Source: JBALVT01 sp045110675 (GTDB taxonomy: Bacteria > Pseudomonadota > Gammaproteobacteria > Pseudomonadales > Halieaceae). From it: a stretch of DNA of 64,000 nucleotides. Shown piece by piece: positions 25,588 to 34,942 of this stretch (positions are counted from its first letter, which is position 1; every line of letters begins with the position of its first letter). Both the position numbers and the translations under genes were made by a program. The notes beneath the pieces are model-generated. The model had not been told where the DNA came from, did no database searches, and was given only the letters and a program-made list of their open reading frames with translations. The stretch covers positions 8,166-72,165 of the forward strand of contig JBGCGJ010000019.1 of the NCBI GenBank assembly GCA_045110675.1. Reading direction: 5' to 3'.

Positions 25588-26922
25588 TCAATCTTTGGCT
25601 TGTCCGGCCTGCTCAAGATAAGCCAGTGCCATATTCGATATCATCACCACACCTTTCACCAACACCGCTTCATTAACCTGAAAAAAGGGTGAGTGGTTCG
25701 GTGCCGCCTTTTCAATCGGAATGTCCTCAGGCAAAACACCCAGGCTGACAAACAAACCCGGTATTTGCTCCTGGTAGAAAGCGAAATCTTCCGCTCCCGT
25801 TGTGAAACCGCCATTGACAACATAGTCACCGAAAAGTGCTTGCAGCACCGGAGACATCGCTTTGGCAAGCGCTGGATCATTGTAAGTCACGGGCATAGCT
25901 TGAGTAATGACGACTTCTGCAGTAGCGCCAGAAGACTCTGCAATACCATGTACGACCTTTCGCATGCGCTCATGCAGGTTTTTTTGCACCTGCTTGTCGA
26001 AGGTTCGAATGGTACCGACCATCGTCACCTCATCGGGGATTATGTTTCCCCTTACGCCACCGTTAATTGCGCCTACGGATATAACTGCCGCAGACTTGGT
26101 AATATCGAGTTGTCTCGATGGAATGGTTTGCAAAGCCGTAACCACCTGACTGGCAATTGTAATCGGATCTACCCCTAACCAGGGGAGAGCACCGTGAGTT
26201 TGTCGACCAATAATTTTAATAGAGAATCTATCGGCGGCCGCCATCACCCCACCGCTATTGGCCGAAACAATACCCGCAGGAGCGGGAGCAACATGCAGAC
26301 CAAAAATTGCGCCCGGTGCATTGGGTCCCGCCAAAACTCCCTCCTCGACCATTAACTTGGCACCACCTGTTTCTCCCTCGGGTGGGCCCTCTTCTGCGGG
26401 TTGAAAGATAAACCGGATAGTGCCCGGAATTTGCGCTCGCATGCCGGCAAGTACTTCAGCAGCTCCCATCAATATAGCGGTGTGCGCATCGTGACCACAG
26501 GCATGCATCACACCCACTTCCTGCCCTCTAAAGGTTGCGCGAACCTTGGATGCAAAGGGAAGATCAACCCTCTCTGTCACCGGCAAGGCATCCATGTCAG
26601 CGCGAAGCGCTACGGTGGGACCGGGTAAGCCGCCCTTTAAAATACCGACAACACCTGTGTGCGCCACTTGGGTTCGTACCTCGTCAAAGCCAAGGCTCTG
26701 AAGATGTGCGGCGACCAGTGCGGCGGTGCGAAATTCGCGATTTGATAGTTCCGGATGTTGGTGAATATCGCGACGCCAGGCGATGACTTTGTCTTCTACA
26801 CTCTCGGCGGCCTTTTGAATCTCAGCTCGTGCTATTGGAGTTTCGGGCCACGAAGCAGCGCTGAACAGCAGCGCGCTAATGCCTATTAGGAATGTTGGAA
26901 TAATGTCCACTCTATTGCGCAT
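25588..26922 (-). CDS. M20 family amidohydrolase, exported
   Basis: A 444-residue metallo-amidohydrolase of the hippurate/N-acyl amino acid hydrolase group (M20D). Metal ligands are seen in HACGHDAHTAILMG and FQPAEEGPPEGETGG, and a late His-containing segment NGGFTTGAEDFAFY follows. The dimerisation-domain RQTHGALPW is also present. A signal peptide begins MRNRVDIIPTFLIGISALLF, so it acts in the periplasm. The start is the ATG at 26922 with AGAGGATTCTC before it; an earlier ATG at 26958 has no such site. It would release an amino acid from an N-acyl or aryl conjugate. It may work with the TonB receptor encoded just upstream on the same strand, but a strong terminator lies between them. Confidence 0.92.
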   Translation of the reverse strand: MRNRVDIIPTFLIGISALLFSAASWPETPIARAEIQKAAESVEDKVIAWRRDIHQHPELSNREFRTAALVAAHLQSLGFDEVRTQVAHTGVVGILKGGLPGPTVALRADMDALPVTERVDLPFASKVRATFRGQEVGVMHACGHDAHTAILMGAAEVLAGMRAQIPGTIRFIFQPAEEGPPEGETGGAKLMVEEGVLAGPNAPGAIFGLHVAPAPAGIVSANSGGVMAAADRFSIKIIGRQTHGALPWLGVDPITIASQVVTALQTIPSRQLDITKSAAVISVGAINGGVRGNIIPDEVTMVGTIRTFDKQVQKNLHERMRKVVHGIAESSGATAEVVITQAMPVTYNDPALAKAMSPVLQALFGDYVVNGGFTTGAEDFAFYQEQIPGLFVSLGVLPEDIPIEKAAPNHSPFFQVNEAVLVKGVVMISNMALAYLEQAGQAKD

Positions 26923-26986
26923 GAGAATCCTCTGGTTGAAAACTGATACCAATATCAATTAAGTGTCTTATAACCACTCAACAAAG

Positions 26987-27018
26987 AAAAGGGCGCTGCC
27001 AGTAAACTGGCAGCGCCC
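26987..27018 (-). terminator. Rho-independent terminator after TonB receptor
   Basis: GGGCGCTGCCAG (26991-27002), loop TAAA, CTGGCAGCGCCC (27007-27018): a perfect 12-pair stem. On the minus strand it is followed by TTTTCTTTG. It ends the receptor transcript and isolates the amidohydrolase gene. A weaker hairpin lies before it at about 27026-27050. Confidence 0.92.
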
Positions 27019-27057
27019 CAAGATCACTACGTGAGACTAACTCATGTAGTCAACTCA

Positions 27058-29343
27058 CTAGAGGCTTACAGCAAACTCCACGCCGTAACTCGCTGGCCTG
27101 TTCCAAGAATACCAACCCACCAGGCCACCAATCTCCGCAAACTGCCCTTCACGTTCATCAGTAACGTTGCGGCCAAACGCCGACACCCGGTAGCGTCCAT
27201 CTTCACCGAAGCTATAACTGACGGTCAGGTCAAGGTTCTCTATGCTGTCCAACAAGCTCTCGGGTTCGTTCGCAGCCAGCGTAAAGACCTCATCACGCCA
27301 CCGGTATGAGCCCATTAGTGACAACTCGCCGTTGCCGACCTGCGTAACGTAACTGGAAGTAATGCCGAAAGAATTTTCCGGAGTATTCCGAGGCGTTAGA
27401 CCGGAGTTATCCGTGACGATAGTATCGCCATTGAGGTCGGCGAGGAAGTCGTCGTACTCAGCATCGAGGTAACCATAGTTTGCGCGAATATTCCATTGCG
27501 CGGTCACCTGGAACAAAAGCTCTAACTCAACCCCAAAGGTCTCTTGGGTTGCCGCATTACGCACAACGGTGGCAACGTTGGTCAGGTTAATAGGTATCAG
27601 GACAGACTCTTGCTTGTCCTCATAGCTGTTAAAGAAAATAGTGGGGTTGAAAATCATGCGGCCACCCAACCACTCACTTTTCATGCCAAGCTCATACGAC
27701 TTGACGTATTCCGGCTCATACTGTGCGTCGACATCTGTAAAGTTTGACTGTCGGCCAAAATATCCACCACTCTTAAAGCCTTCAGTGTAGGAGCCGAACA
27801 CCATCATCTCGTCGTTCGGGCGATAGCGGAAACCGATTTTAGGGGTCACCTCACTCCATTTGTCATCGAAGTCCAGATAGAGCGCCGATATATCGGGCCG
27901 GGGGTCACCGTCTTGATAGGAAAGGCTGCCATTACCACCACTGAAGTCTTTTTCTTCCTGGGTGTAACGCGCGCCGGCCGTAATCGTCCATTGATCGTTA
28001 ATATTCCAGTCACCGGAAAAGAATACGGCGGTAGACTCGGTCTTCTGTGCCTGGCCATTCGTTAACAGTGTGTCGCCGGTAAATCCAGCGCCACCGGGCA
28101 CACCAGTAATCGCACCCACTAAATCCAGATTATAGTGAAGTCTGCCAACGTCCCAGAATTGCACGTAGTCGACGTCCCAGTAAAACGCTCCTGCGACAAA
28201 CTGGAAATTATCGGAAAACTGCGACGTGATGCGCACCTCCTGACTGAACTGCTCCCAGTCATTGAAGTAATTCAGATAGAGAAAATCTGCGGGGGACGGA
28301 TCAAAGTTATTCAGGTATTGCTCGTCTTTGTCCTGAAAGGCGGTAATGGACGTCAGCAAAAAATTATCCAGGTCCCAGTTTGCGGTCAGTATATACATTT
28401 CGGTTTCGGCTTCAGCCGACCCCTCTCTCGCACCTGTAACGTGGTCTTCGTCACTGGCAGTGTCAGTGCTAGCACACCCTACTGGCCACAAGGCGCCCTC
28501 AAGATCACAGGCAAAATGCCCTGGCGTATTGCCGTTCTGAGCGGTGAGTACGTCTGAGTCATCCTGGAAGTTCTCGTAATGGAATTTCAGATCGATGTCC
28601 TCAGTTGGCCGCCACAACATTGCAAAGCCGTAAGTGCCAATATCATCTCCACCTACATCCTTGTTGAGCGTCACATTCCTGAAAGCACCGTCGCTTTGCA
28701 CACTACTGGCCATAATTTTGAGGCCCAACTTATCGTCAACAAGTGGCACGTTGACGACGGCTTTCACTTCTTCGCGGCCTTCAGAACCCACCGCGACGCT
28801 GGCATCCACCCCCCACTCCATGGTGACATCACCACGTATGATATTAACAACACCTCCGGTGGTGTTTTTACCGAACAGAGTGCCCTGTGGACCACGTAAC
28901 ACCTCGATTTGCTTGGTATCAAAATTCTGCAGCATACTGCCGCTGGCAGTACCTAGCACTAGACCATCCATGATGACCCCGATGGCCGGATCAAAACTCT
29001 TGTCGTACTCCGAGGAAGACACACCACGTATAGCGATGGACAAACCGCCCGGGGCGGATGCGTGCTTTCTGAGATAGACATTGGGAGTAAAAGATTGAAT
29101 ATCATCCAGGCGTCGCAGGCTGGCTTCTTTCAGCTCGCTAGTGAGCGAGGTGACCGAAACAGCGACATCCTGAATCGACTCAGTACGTCTGGTTGCTGTA
29201 ACAAGTACTTCCTCTAGAGCGATCTCACTGCGCTGCGCAAGCGCTGCGGGTGCGCTGGTCGCTGCAATGGCAAATGCTAAAGCAGTGAGAGGAAATCGAA
29301 TATTCGCGGACTGGGGGTTTTTAGCTGGGTGTTTGATCGTCAT
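27058..29343 (-). CDS. TonB-dependent receptor
   Basis: A 761-residue outer-membrane receptor. The signal peptide ends near APAALAQ; the TonB-box region EIALEEVLVTATRRTESIQDVAVSV, plug motif QIEVLRGPQGTLFGKNTTGGVVNI, and about twenty barrel strands follow. It ends in GVEFAVSL, so the last residue is Leu, not the usual Phe. It is of the broad class common in marine gammaproteobacteria that oxidise complex organic matter. It is divergent from the isoquinoline-oxidoreductase-like genes, with an inverted repeat in the shared 471-base gap, so the receptor and the enzyme may be regulated together and handle the same compound. The ligand is unknown. Confidence 0.94.
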   Translation of the reverse strand: MTIKHPAKNPQSANIRFPLTALAFAIAATSAPAALAQRSEIALEEVLVTATRRTESIQDVAVSVTSLTSELKEASLRRLDDIQSFTPNVYLRKHASAPGGLSIAIRGVSSSEYDKSFDPAIGVIMDGLVLGTASGSMLQNFDTKQIEVLRGPQGTLFGKNTTGGVVNIIRGDVTMEWGVDASVAVGSEGREEVKAVVNVPLVDDKLGLKIMASSVQSDGAFRNVTLNKDVGGDDIGTYGFAMLWRPTEDIDLKFHYENFQDDSDVLTAQNGNTPGHFACDLEGALWPVGCASTDTASDEDHVTGAREGSAEAETEMYILTANWDLDNFLLTSITAFQDKDEQYLNNFDPSPADFLYLNYFNDWEQFSQEVRITSQFSDNFQFVAGAFYWDVDYVQFWDVGRLHYNLDLVGAITGVPGGAGFTGDTLLTNGQAQKTESTAVFFSGDWNINDQWTITAGARYTQEEKDFSGGNGSLSYQDGDPRPDISALYLDFDDKWSEVTPKIGFRYRPNDEMMVFGSYTEGFKSGGYFGRQSNFTDVDAQYEPEYVKSYELGMKSEWLGGRMIFNPTIFFNSYEDKQESVLIPINLTNVATVVRNAATQETFGVELELLFQVTAQWNIRANYGYLDAEYDDFLADLNGDTIVTDNSGLTPRNTPENSFGITSSYVTQVGNGELSLMGSYRWRDEVFTLAANEPESLLDSIENLDLTVSYSFGEDGRYRVSAFGRNVTDEREGQFAEIGGLVGWYSWNRPASYGVEFAVSL

Positions 29344-29814
29344 TGCTTTACCTGCCTATTGTGAGTTATTACGCTGACCTTCAAGGTTTAGCGAGCCGGG
29401 TATCGGGGTTTCGAACCTGACTAGCAATAATCTTCACTTAAATGCACAGCTTTCTTTTATTTATAGCTTCGGCTAATCAGTTTTGTCGCTCCTGAAGACT
29501 AGTAAGATTATATAAAACAGTCAAGACTGTTTTTAAGGAACTTCACACATTACTCACTCGAAAATAGGCACACAGATTGCTAAACAGAAGTACCGGGCTG
29601 CATGGGATCTACAACATAACTCGGAGAAACCCCACGGTAGAGGCTCTCTGTTTAAACTCGCAGCCCTATTGCGCTGGTAATCCATCAAAAGACTCAGTCA
29701 TACTGGCTTTCCCCATAGCCACAGGGAATCTTCGATAGTGACTTGCAGAGGATTCGCTCTGGCCTATATTTAGCAATCGAAGTGCTCCTTACCCCGACCT
29801 CCTGAGGAAACCCC
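29344..29814. other. Divergent regulatory region, TonB receptor / molybdenum hydroxylase
   Basis: A 471-base gap with no convincing gene. It contains an inverted repeat at 29514-29533 and otherwise AT-rich sequence. A GGTTTCGAACC at 29407-29417 looks like a tRNA T-loop, but no tRNA can be folded around it. Confidence 0.45.
29514..29533. promoter_or_regulatory. Inverted repeat, probable operator
   Basis: AAAACAGTC-AA-GACTGTTTT is a perfect nine-base inverted repeat around two bases. No T run that would make it a terminator serves a nearby gene end, since both neighbours start here and diverge. Its size and symmetry suit a dimeric repressor such as a TetR or MarR protein. No regulator gene is adjacent. 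Confidence 0.55.
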
Positions 29815-30309
29815 ATGATCAAATTCAACATAAATGGCAAGCCAATTTCTGTCGAAAGCCCCGCAGACACACCGCTACTGTGGGTGATCCGGGATGAGAT
29901 AGGCCTCAAAGGCACCAAATTTGGCTGCGGCATCGCCATGTGTGGAGCCTGCACGGTTCACCTCAATGACAATCCAGTAAGATCTTGTTCAATGCCGCTA
30001 TCTGCCGCTGAGGGGGCGGACGTACGAACAATCGAGGGCCTGGACCAACACCCACTCCAACAGGCCTGGGTGGAAGAGCAGGTCCCGCAATGCGGATACT
30101 GCCAGTCTGGCCAAATTATGCAGGCCGCCACCCTACTGGCGGAAAATGCCAATCCATCAGATTCTGAAATTGAAACTCATATGAACGGAAATCTGTGCCG
30201 CTGTATGTCGTATATTCGGATCAAGCGGGCGATAAAAAAGGCGTCGTCCTCTGCGCCTGGCACGGTGGCGATTTATGAGCCCACCAGCGCAGGGAGTACC
30301 GAAGTATGA
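29815..30309 (+). CDS. iorA: Isoquinoline 1-oxidoreductase-like [2Fe-2S] subunit
   Basis: A 164-residue iron-sulfur subunit of a xanthine-oxidase-family molybdenum hydroxylase. The plant-type cluster ligands are C38, C43, C46 and C58 (FGCGIAMCGACTVHL). The second cluster is held by C93, C96, C128 and C130 (CGYCQSGQ and NLCRC). It transfers electrons from the Mo subunit encoded next. GAGGAAACCCC precedes the ATG, and the gene overlaps the next one by four bases (ATGA). There is no separate FAD subunit, which fits the two-subunit isoquinoline oxidoreductase/aldehyde oxidase class. The symbol is given for the family; the substrate may be another N-heterocycle or an aldehyde. Confidence 0.88.
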   Translation: MIKFNINGKPISVESPADTPLLWVIRDEIGLKGTKFGCGIAMCGACTVHLNDNPVRSCSMPLSAAEGADVRTIEGLDQHPLQQAWVEEQVPQCGYCQSGQIMQAATLLAENANPSDSEIETHMNGNLCRCMSYIRIKRAIKKASSSAPGTVAIYEPTSAGSTEV

Positions 30310-32594
30310 AACCATCAAAGGACATTCAACAACTTCCCCTGTCACGCCGTTCTTTTCTGGTCGGCAGCGTTGGTGCATCACTCGTCATGGCCTTTGGAAA
30401 TTTGGGTTGCGCATCTAGCCCCAATGCAGCGGCAGATCTCGCCAATAAACGCTTTTCTCCCGCGACCTGGTTTGAGATCGACGGCGAAGGCAACGTCAGC
30501 ATCAACGTCGCCCGTGCGGAAATGGGGCAACATGTAGGCACAGCCTGGGCGCGAATCGTAGCCGATGAACTGGGAGCGGATTGGAACAAGGTTTCAATTA
30601 TCCATGTGGATACGGATCCAAAGTGGGGCTACATGGTGACTGGTGGCTCATGGTCTGTGAACAAAAGCTTTTTTGAGTTGTCTCGCGCAGGGGCTGCGGG
30701 AAGAGTTGTACTGCAAGAGGCTGGCGCGCAGCTAATGGAAAAGCCCGCGGGTGACTGTCAGGTCGAAAATGGCCGCGTCTCCTGCGGCTCTAAAAGCGTC
30801 AGTTTTGGAGAGATTGTCAGCCTGGGAAACATTGATCGTGTTTTCAGCGCTGATGAACTTGCTGCACTGCCGGTAAAACCCGCTTCACAATATACGATGA
30901 TGGGAAGGGAAACCCGGGCCCTCGACATTCCGGCAAAGACTGACGGCACAGCCGTGTTTGGCATCGATGTGGAGTTGCCCGGTATGGTGTTCGCACGTCC
31001 GGTAATACCACCGACGCGTTACGGTAGCGAAATACTTTCTGTTGATGAAACAAAAGTGGTGAATATCCCGGGTTACCTGGGATACCAACAACTCAACGAT
31101 CCAAGCAATACCCTTCAGGGGTGGATCGCTGTTATCGCCAAAACCTATCCCGCTGCGATCAAATCGGCAGATGCTTTGATCGTCAATTATAAGGCCGGCC
31201 CCACCGCCAAGGTGTCCGAGGCGGACATTCAAAGTGAAGGTGAAAGGCTTGTTGAAGACAACAACGAAGGCTATCTATTTGTCGACCACGGCGATATGGA
31301 AAAGGCCTCCGCTGAGGCAGACACCACCCTGGAAGCTACCTATCGCACTGCGTCAAATCTTCATTTTCAACTCGAGCCAGTGAACGCATTGGCAGCATTC
31401 TCCGATGGGGTCTGGCACATCCACACCGGTAGCCAATGGCAATCTCTGACCATGCCTCTACTGGCACTGGCATTAGAGGTTCCAGAGGCGGACATCATCA
31501 TGCACCAGTATTATCTGGGCGGCGGGTTTGGACGCAGACTGGCAGGCGATTACACAATTCCGGCTGCACTGACGTCAAAGGCACTGGGTCGACCGGTGAA
31601 GATGGTGTTCACCCGCGAGGACGATACGCGATTTGATTGTATTCGCTCGCCCTCCGTGCAACATTTTTCTGCCGCAATCGATGGCGGCAAGCTGCTGGGC
31701 ATTGAACACGCTGCTACCGCCGGTTGGCCGACGAAGGCGATGGCTCCTGGATTTTTGTTTGAAAGCCTGGATAAAAAAGGCAAGATAGATCCGTTCTCAA
31801 GCAGCGGCGCAGACCATTGGTATAGCCTGCAAAATCATCGGGTGCGCATGATCACCAATGAACTCGCTCAGCGTACTTTTTTACCCGGCTGGTTGCGCGC
31901 TGTCGGCGCAGGTTGGATCGGTTGGGGAGTTGAAGGCTTTTTCGACGAAGTTGCCGTAGCCCTCGATGAAGACCCTCTGGATTTGAGGATTCGCCTATTA
32001 GACGGCGCCGATCATCAGGCGGGAGTCTCTCCTGTCAGTGTGGGTGGAGCGACGCGATTGGCCGGTGTGCTTAAGAAATTAAAGAAACAGGGCAACTGGG
32101 GGCAAACTCTACCGGAAGGAGAAGGCTTAGGTGTCGCCGCCTGTGCCGGACAGGAACGCACCATGCCCACATGGGTCGGCTGCATTGCGCATGTCAAAGT
32201 CGACCAGGACAGCGGGAAAATTCGGGTTAAAAAACTCAGTGTCCAGGTGGATTGCGGAACTCAGGTGCATCCCGATGGCGCATTGGCCCAGGTAGAAAGC
32301 TCGGTGCTGTGGGGCTTAAGCCTTGCCCTCTTCGAGGGCACTGAAATTGCAGATGGGCAAGTCGCCGACCACAACCTCGATACCTACTCGCCGCTGCGTA
32401 TGGCAGATGTTCCCGAACTCGACATTCAGTTTGTTCAGAGCAACGAGATGCCAGTGGGTCTTGGAGAGCCTGGTCTTATCGTAGTGGGCCCAGCTATCGC
32501 CAACGCTATTTACGCGGCCACCGGAGTGCGTCTGCGAGACTTACCCATCAAGCCAGAAGACGTGGTTGCGCAACGGGGGTCGAGAGTTTCATGA
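30306..32594 (+). CDS. iorB: Isoquinoline 1-oxidoreductase-like molybdopterin subunit
   Basis: A 762-residue large subunit of a xanthine dehydrogenase family hydroxylase. The N-terminus has a twin-arginine signal (SRRSFLVGSVGASLVM) with a possible lipobox (LGCASS), so the complex acts in the periplasm. RAEMGQHVGTAWARIVADELG, YLGGGFGRRLAGDY, and the late GLGEPGLIVVGPAIANAI hold the molybdopterin-binding and catalytic Glu region. The enzyme would hydroxylate an N-heteroaromatic ring or oxidise an aldehyde with water-derived oxygen. It is overlapped by the [2Fe-2S] gene on one side and the SDR gene on the other (ATGA both times), so the three form one translationally coupled operon. Confidence 0.9.
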   Translation: MKPSKDIQQLPLSRRSFLVGSVGASLVMAFGNLGCASSPNAAADLANKRFSPATWFEIDGEGNVSINVARAEMGQHVGTAWARIVADELGADWNKVSIIHVDTDPKWGYMVTGGSWSVNKSFFELSRAGAAGRVVLQEAGAQLMEKPAGDCQVENGRVSCGSKSVSFGEIVSLGNIDRVFSADELAALPVKPASQYTMMGRETRALDIPAKTDGTAVFGIDVELPGMVFARPVIPPTRYGSEILSVDETKVVNIPGYLGYQQLNDPSNTLQGWIAVIAKTYPAAIKSADALIVNYKAGPTAKVSEADIQSEGERLVEDNNEGYLFVDHGDMEKASAEADTTLEATYRTASNLHFQLEPVNALAAFSDGVWHIHTGSQWQSLTMPLLALALEVPEADIIMHQYYLGGGFGRRLAGDYTIPAALTSKALGRPVKMVFTREDDTRFDCIRSPSVQHFSAAIDGGKLLGIEHAATAGWPTKAMAPGFLFESLDKKGKIDPFSSSGADHWYSLQNHRVRMITNELAQRTFLPGWLRAVGAGWIGWGVEGFFDEVAVALDEDPLDLRIRLLDGADHQAGVSPVSVGGATRLAGVLKKLKKQGNWGQTLPEGEGLGVAACAGQERTMPTWVGCIAHVKVDQDSGKIRVKKLSVQVDCGTQVHPDGALAQVESSVLWGLSLALFEGTEIADGQVADHNLDTYSPLRMADVPELDIQFVQSNEMPVGLGEPGLIVVGPAIANAIYAATGVRLRDLPIKPEDVVAQRGSRVS

Positions 32595-33502
32595 AAAGCA
32601 CCCAGACATCCGCTGACCTCAAGCCCGTTCTAGTCACCGGCGCCAACAAAGGCATCGGGCTGGCCATTGTGGTGGGGGCGTTGGAAGCAGACGACAAGGT
32701 AATAATTTTCTTGGGCTCAAGAGATCAAGATCGCGGCGAAAGCGCGCGCATAGATCTGTTAAGGGAACATCCCGAGTGGGCAGAAAGGCTTCGCTGCGTT
32801 GTTCTGGACGTCGCAGACGATGCATCAGTTGCCAATGCGAGAGACGAAATTGCCTCGTATTTTCCCAATGATCCAAGCCCACTTTATGCCGTTGTTAATA
32901 ACGCGGGCATCGGTGCCGAGCTTGGCGATATGTGCACCGTGCTGAACGTTAACGTACATGGTGTGCGCCGCATCTGCGAGGCATTCATTCCACTGCTGAA
33001 TCAACACTCGGGGCGCATCGTCAACGTGGCGTCTGCCTCGGGACCGATGTATCTGGCACGTTGCCGTGATGATATCTGCGCAGCACTCACGAATGATAAA
33101 GTTTCCTGGGGCCAGATAGACAATATTATGCAAACCTGTCTAAACCTAGAAGCCGAGGGCGGCGACTTTGAGGCACAGGGATTTGCCAACGGATCTTCCT
33201 ACGGCCTTTCAAAGGCCTGCGTTAACGCACACACCATCGAGCTGGCACGATCTCACCCAAACCTGCTAATTAATTCCTGCACTCCCGGCTATATCGAAAC
33301 CGATATGACACGCCCCCATGCGAGGGCTAATGGAATGTCACCGCTTGAGATGGGTATGAAGAGCACAGCGGAAGGTGCAAAAGCACCCCTGCATTTACTT
33401 CTCGGCAATGTTGGCACAGGCTGCTACTACGGCAGTGACGCAGTGCGCAGTCCCCTTGATCGATATCGCGGCCCTGGGGAACCGGCCTACCGGACCAACT
33501 AA
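32591..33502 (+). CDS. SDR oxidoreductase, carbonyl-reductase-like
   Basis: A 303-residue short-chain dehydrogenase. VTGANKGIGLAIV is the cofactor loop, NNAGIGAELG the NNAG motif, VNVASASGPM the Ser region, and YGLSKACVN the YxxxK pair. The long insert between the Ser region and Tyr is the layout of monomeric carbonyl reductases. It would reduce or oxidise a carbonyl with NADP(H). It is coupled to the preceding molybdenum-hydroxylase gene by an ATGA overlap, so it probably acts on the product or substrate of that enzyme. It is convergent with the serpin gene, 25 bases apart. Confidence 0.9.
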   Translation: MKSTQTSADLKPVLVTGANKGIGLAIVVGALEADDKVIIFLGSRDQDRGESARIDLLREHPEWAERLRCVVLDVADDASVANARDEIASYFPNDPSPLYAVVNNAGIGAELGDMCTVLNVNVHGVRRICEAFIPLLNQHSGRIVNVASASGPMYLARCRDDICAALTNDKVSWGQIDNIMQTCLNLEAEGGDFEAQGFANGSSYGLSKACVNAHTIELARSHPNLLINSCTPGYIETDMTRPHARANGMSPLEMGMKSTAEGAKAPLHLLLGNVGTGCYYGSDAVRSPLDRYRGPGEPAYRTN

Positions 33503-33527
33503 AACGACGAGAACCAGTAGGAGCGCA

Positions 33528-34871
33528 CTAAGATTCCGGGGCGACAAGTACACCGTTAAACAGCATCGTTTGCGACCGATTCTCCACGATCGAAAATACA
33601 AAAGGTCTATCTACCACGATCTCTCGCATCGGGAAGGGTTTAGGCTGGTAACTTGTCTTGGTAATCCCTCCAATCATAGTCACAGCCGCTGCTTTCAGGC
33701 CGTTCTCATCCAACTCAATTTTCGTGTCTTGTTTGATCAGACCCACCTTGGTATCACGATTGGCCGGAAAAGTTTTTTCGGCATCGCTCATGGGTAAAAA
33801 ATTAGCCTTCTCGCTATACAGCGGCATCAAACCAAGGTCCGCGGCAATCTTGGAATCGTCCAGCATTTCAACTTCGTCGCTAAAAGAGAATTTCGGTAGT
33901 TGGATTGCAAGTTGGTATCGCTGTGAACGACTTTGCAACAATTGGCGAACCACCTCTGGCATATCCAAGACGGCACTATCGGCCAGCCACTGTTCAATAT
34001 TGGCAACGTCCTCCCCTGGAAGATAAATTACGAGAGAATATTTCCCGCCGACAAACGGTAAGTAAAAGGCCAGGCTACCATCAGCTCTGTCGAGCACTGT
34101 GGATTTGTAATTACTCGTTACAATCGTAGCAGCAGAGGTTTTCGATCCATCAAGTTGGATAAATTGATATTCCTCGCTTTCCTCGATTAAGGTCATAGGC
34201 GTTGACCAGGCTCCCTCGAAATAGGCGGCGTTCATAACAACCCATTCAAGATCGCGCATAGTTAAATCGTCAATAACTTCCGGAATCAGCCCTCTTGTTT
34301 TTTCCAAGGCCCAGTTATTAATAGGCCGCGAAGCGCCCGTGGCTACAAAATCCAACGATTGATGAGTGGCGGCATAGTAATGCTTGGCGTCGTCCACAAA
34401 TTGATCGGAAAAAACAAAGGGCTTACCGTTGCTTTGACCGTTGGTTGACCAGATCGAATTGTACATCTGAAAAACCCCCGCTCCTGAGCGGGTACTGTCA
34501 TTAGCCGGAGTAAGCGCATTCACCAACGCTTGTGAAACAGTGGGCAGGTCCAAATTCAAATCATCCAGCAACACAGATTTCAATATGTGTGCGGATTCTT
34601 CGGCAGCGCCGCGCTCGAGAATACTCAAGGCATAATACAGTGATGCAGATGAAATCATTGCATTGCCTACGCCATCGTTTTTCAATTTGGATGACAGAAA
34701 CGCTCCGCTGAGTTGATTGACCGTCGTGGCTTGCTGAACTTGCAGCGATGTAGACGCCTGACTCACATTTGCGATGAGGAGCGAAACTATGAATATTGTC
34801 GAATGCAAAACCGATAGCACAATTGATCGCACAACTGATAGCACAACTGATAGCACAGTGTGTTTTTTCAT
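33528..34871 (-). CDS. Serpin family protease inhibitor, exported
   Basis: A 447-residue serpin, a suicide inhibitor of serine or cysteine proteases. The N-terminal 40 residues form a signal peptide ending around NVSQA. Family signatures: NAAYFEGAWSTPM, the hinge ELDENGLKAAAVT, and the C-terminal DRPFVFSIVENRSQTMLFNGVL. Counting from the hinge Gly (P15, G391), the scissile bond would lie at K405-T406, so a trypsin-like target is suggested; this is inference. AGAGGTCCAGT precedes the ATG. The signal peptide contains a 12-base repeat (34813-34860). Serpins are scattered in bacteria. The neighbours give no target protease, though the two-component operon is upstream on the same strand. Confidence 0.93.
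   Translation of the reverse strand: MKKHTVLSVVLSVVRSIVLSVLHSTIFIVSLLIANVSQASTSLQVQQATTVNQLSGAFLSSKLKNDGVGNAMISSASLYYALSILERGAAEESAHILKSVLLDDLNLDLPTVSQALVNALTPANDSTRSGAGVFQMYNSIWSTNGQSNGKPFVFSDQFVDDAKHYYAATHQSLDFVATGASRPINNWALEKTRGLIPEVIDDLTMRDLEWVVMNAAYFEGAWSTPMTLIEESEEYQFIQLDGSKTSAATIVTSNYKSTVLDRADGSLAFYLPFVGGKYSLVIYLPGEDVANIEQWLADSAVLDMPEVVRQLLQSRSQRYQLAIQLPKFSFSDEVEMLDDSKIAADLGLMPLYSEKANFLPMSDAEKTFPANRDTKVGLIKQDTKIELDENGLKAAAVTMIGGITKTSYQPKPFPMREIVVDRPFVFSIVENRSQTMLFNGVLVAPES
34813..34860 (-). repeat. Four 12-base repeats within the serpin signal peptide
   Basis: Four copies of a 12-base unit (plus-strand GATAGCACAACT and close variants) run head to tail at 34813-34860. On the coding strand they give a repeated four-residue pattern in the hydrophobic core (LSVV, LSVV, RSIV, LSVL). 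Copy change would alter the length of the signal peptide without shifting the frame. Confidence 0.75.
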
Positions 34872-34942
34872 ACTGGACCTCTTCCTCGAAGACAGATCGC
34901 TGTAAGTAACGTTCTACCTTTCACTCATTAATTACGACAGGA

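Noticed and set aside
29407..29417. GGTTTCGAACC, like a tRNA T-loop
   Set aside because: No acceptor, D or anticodon stems can be built around it on either strand.
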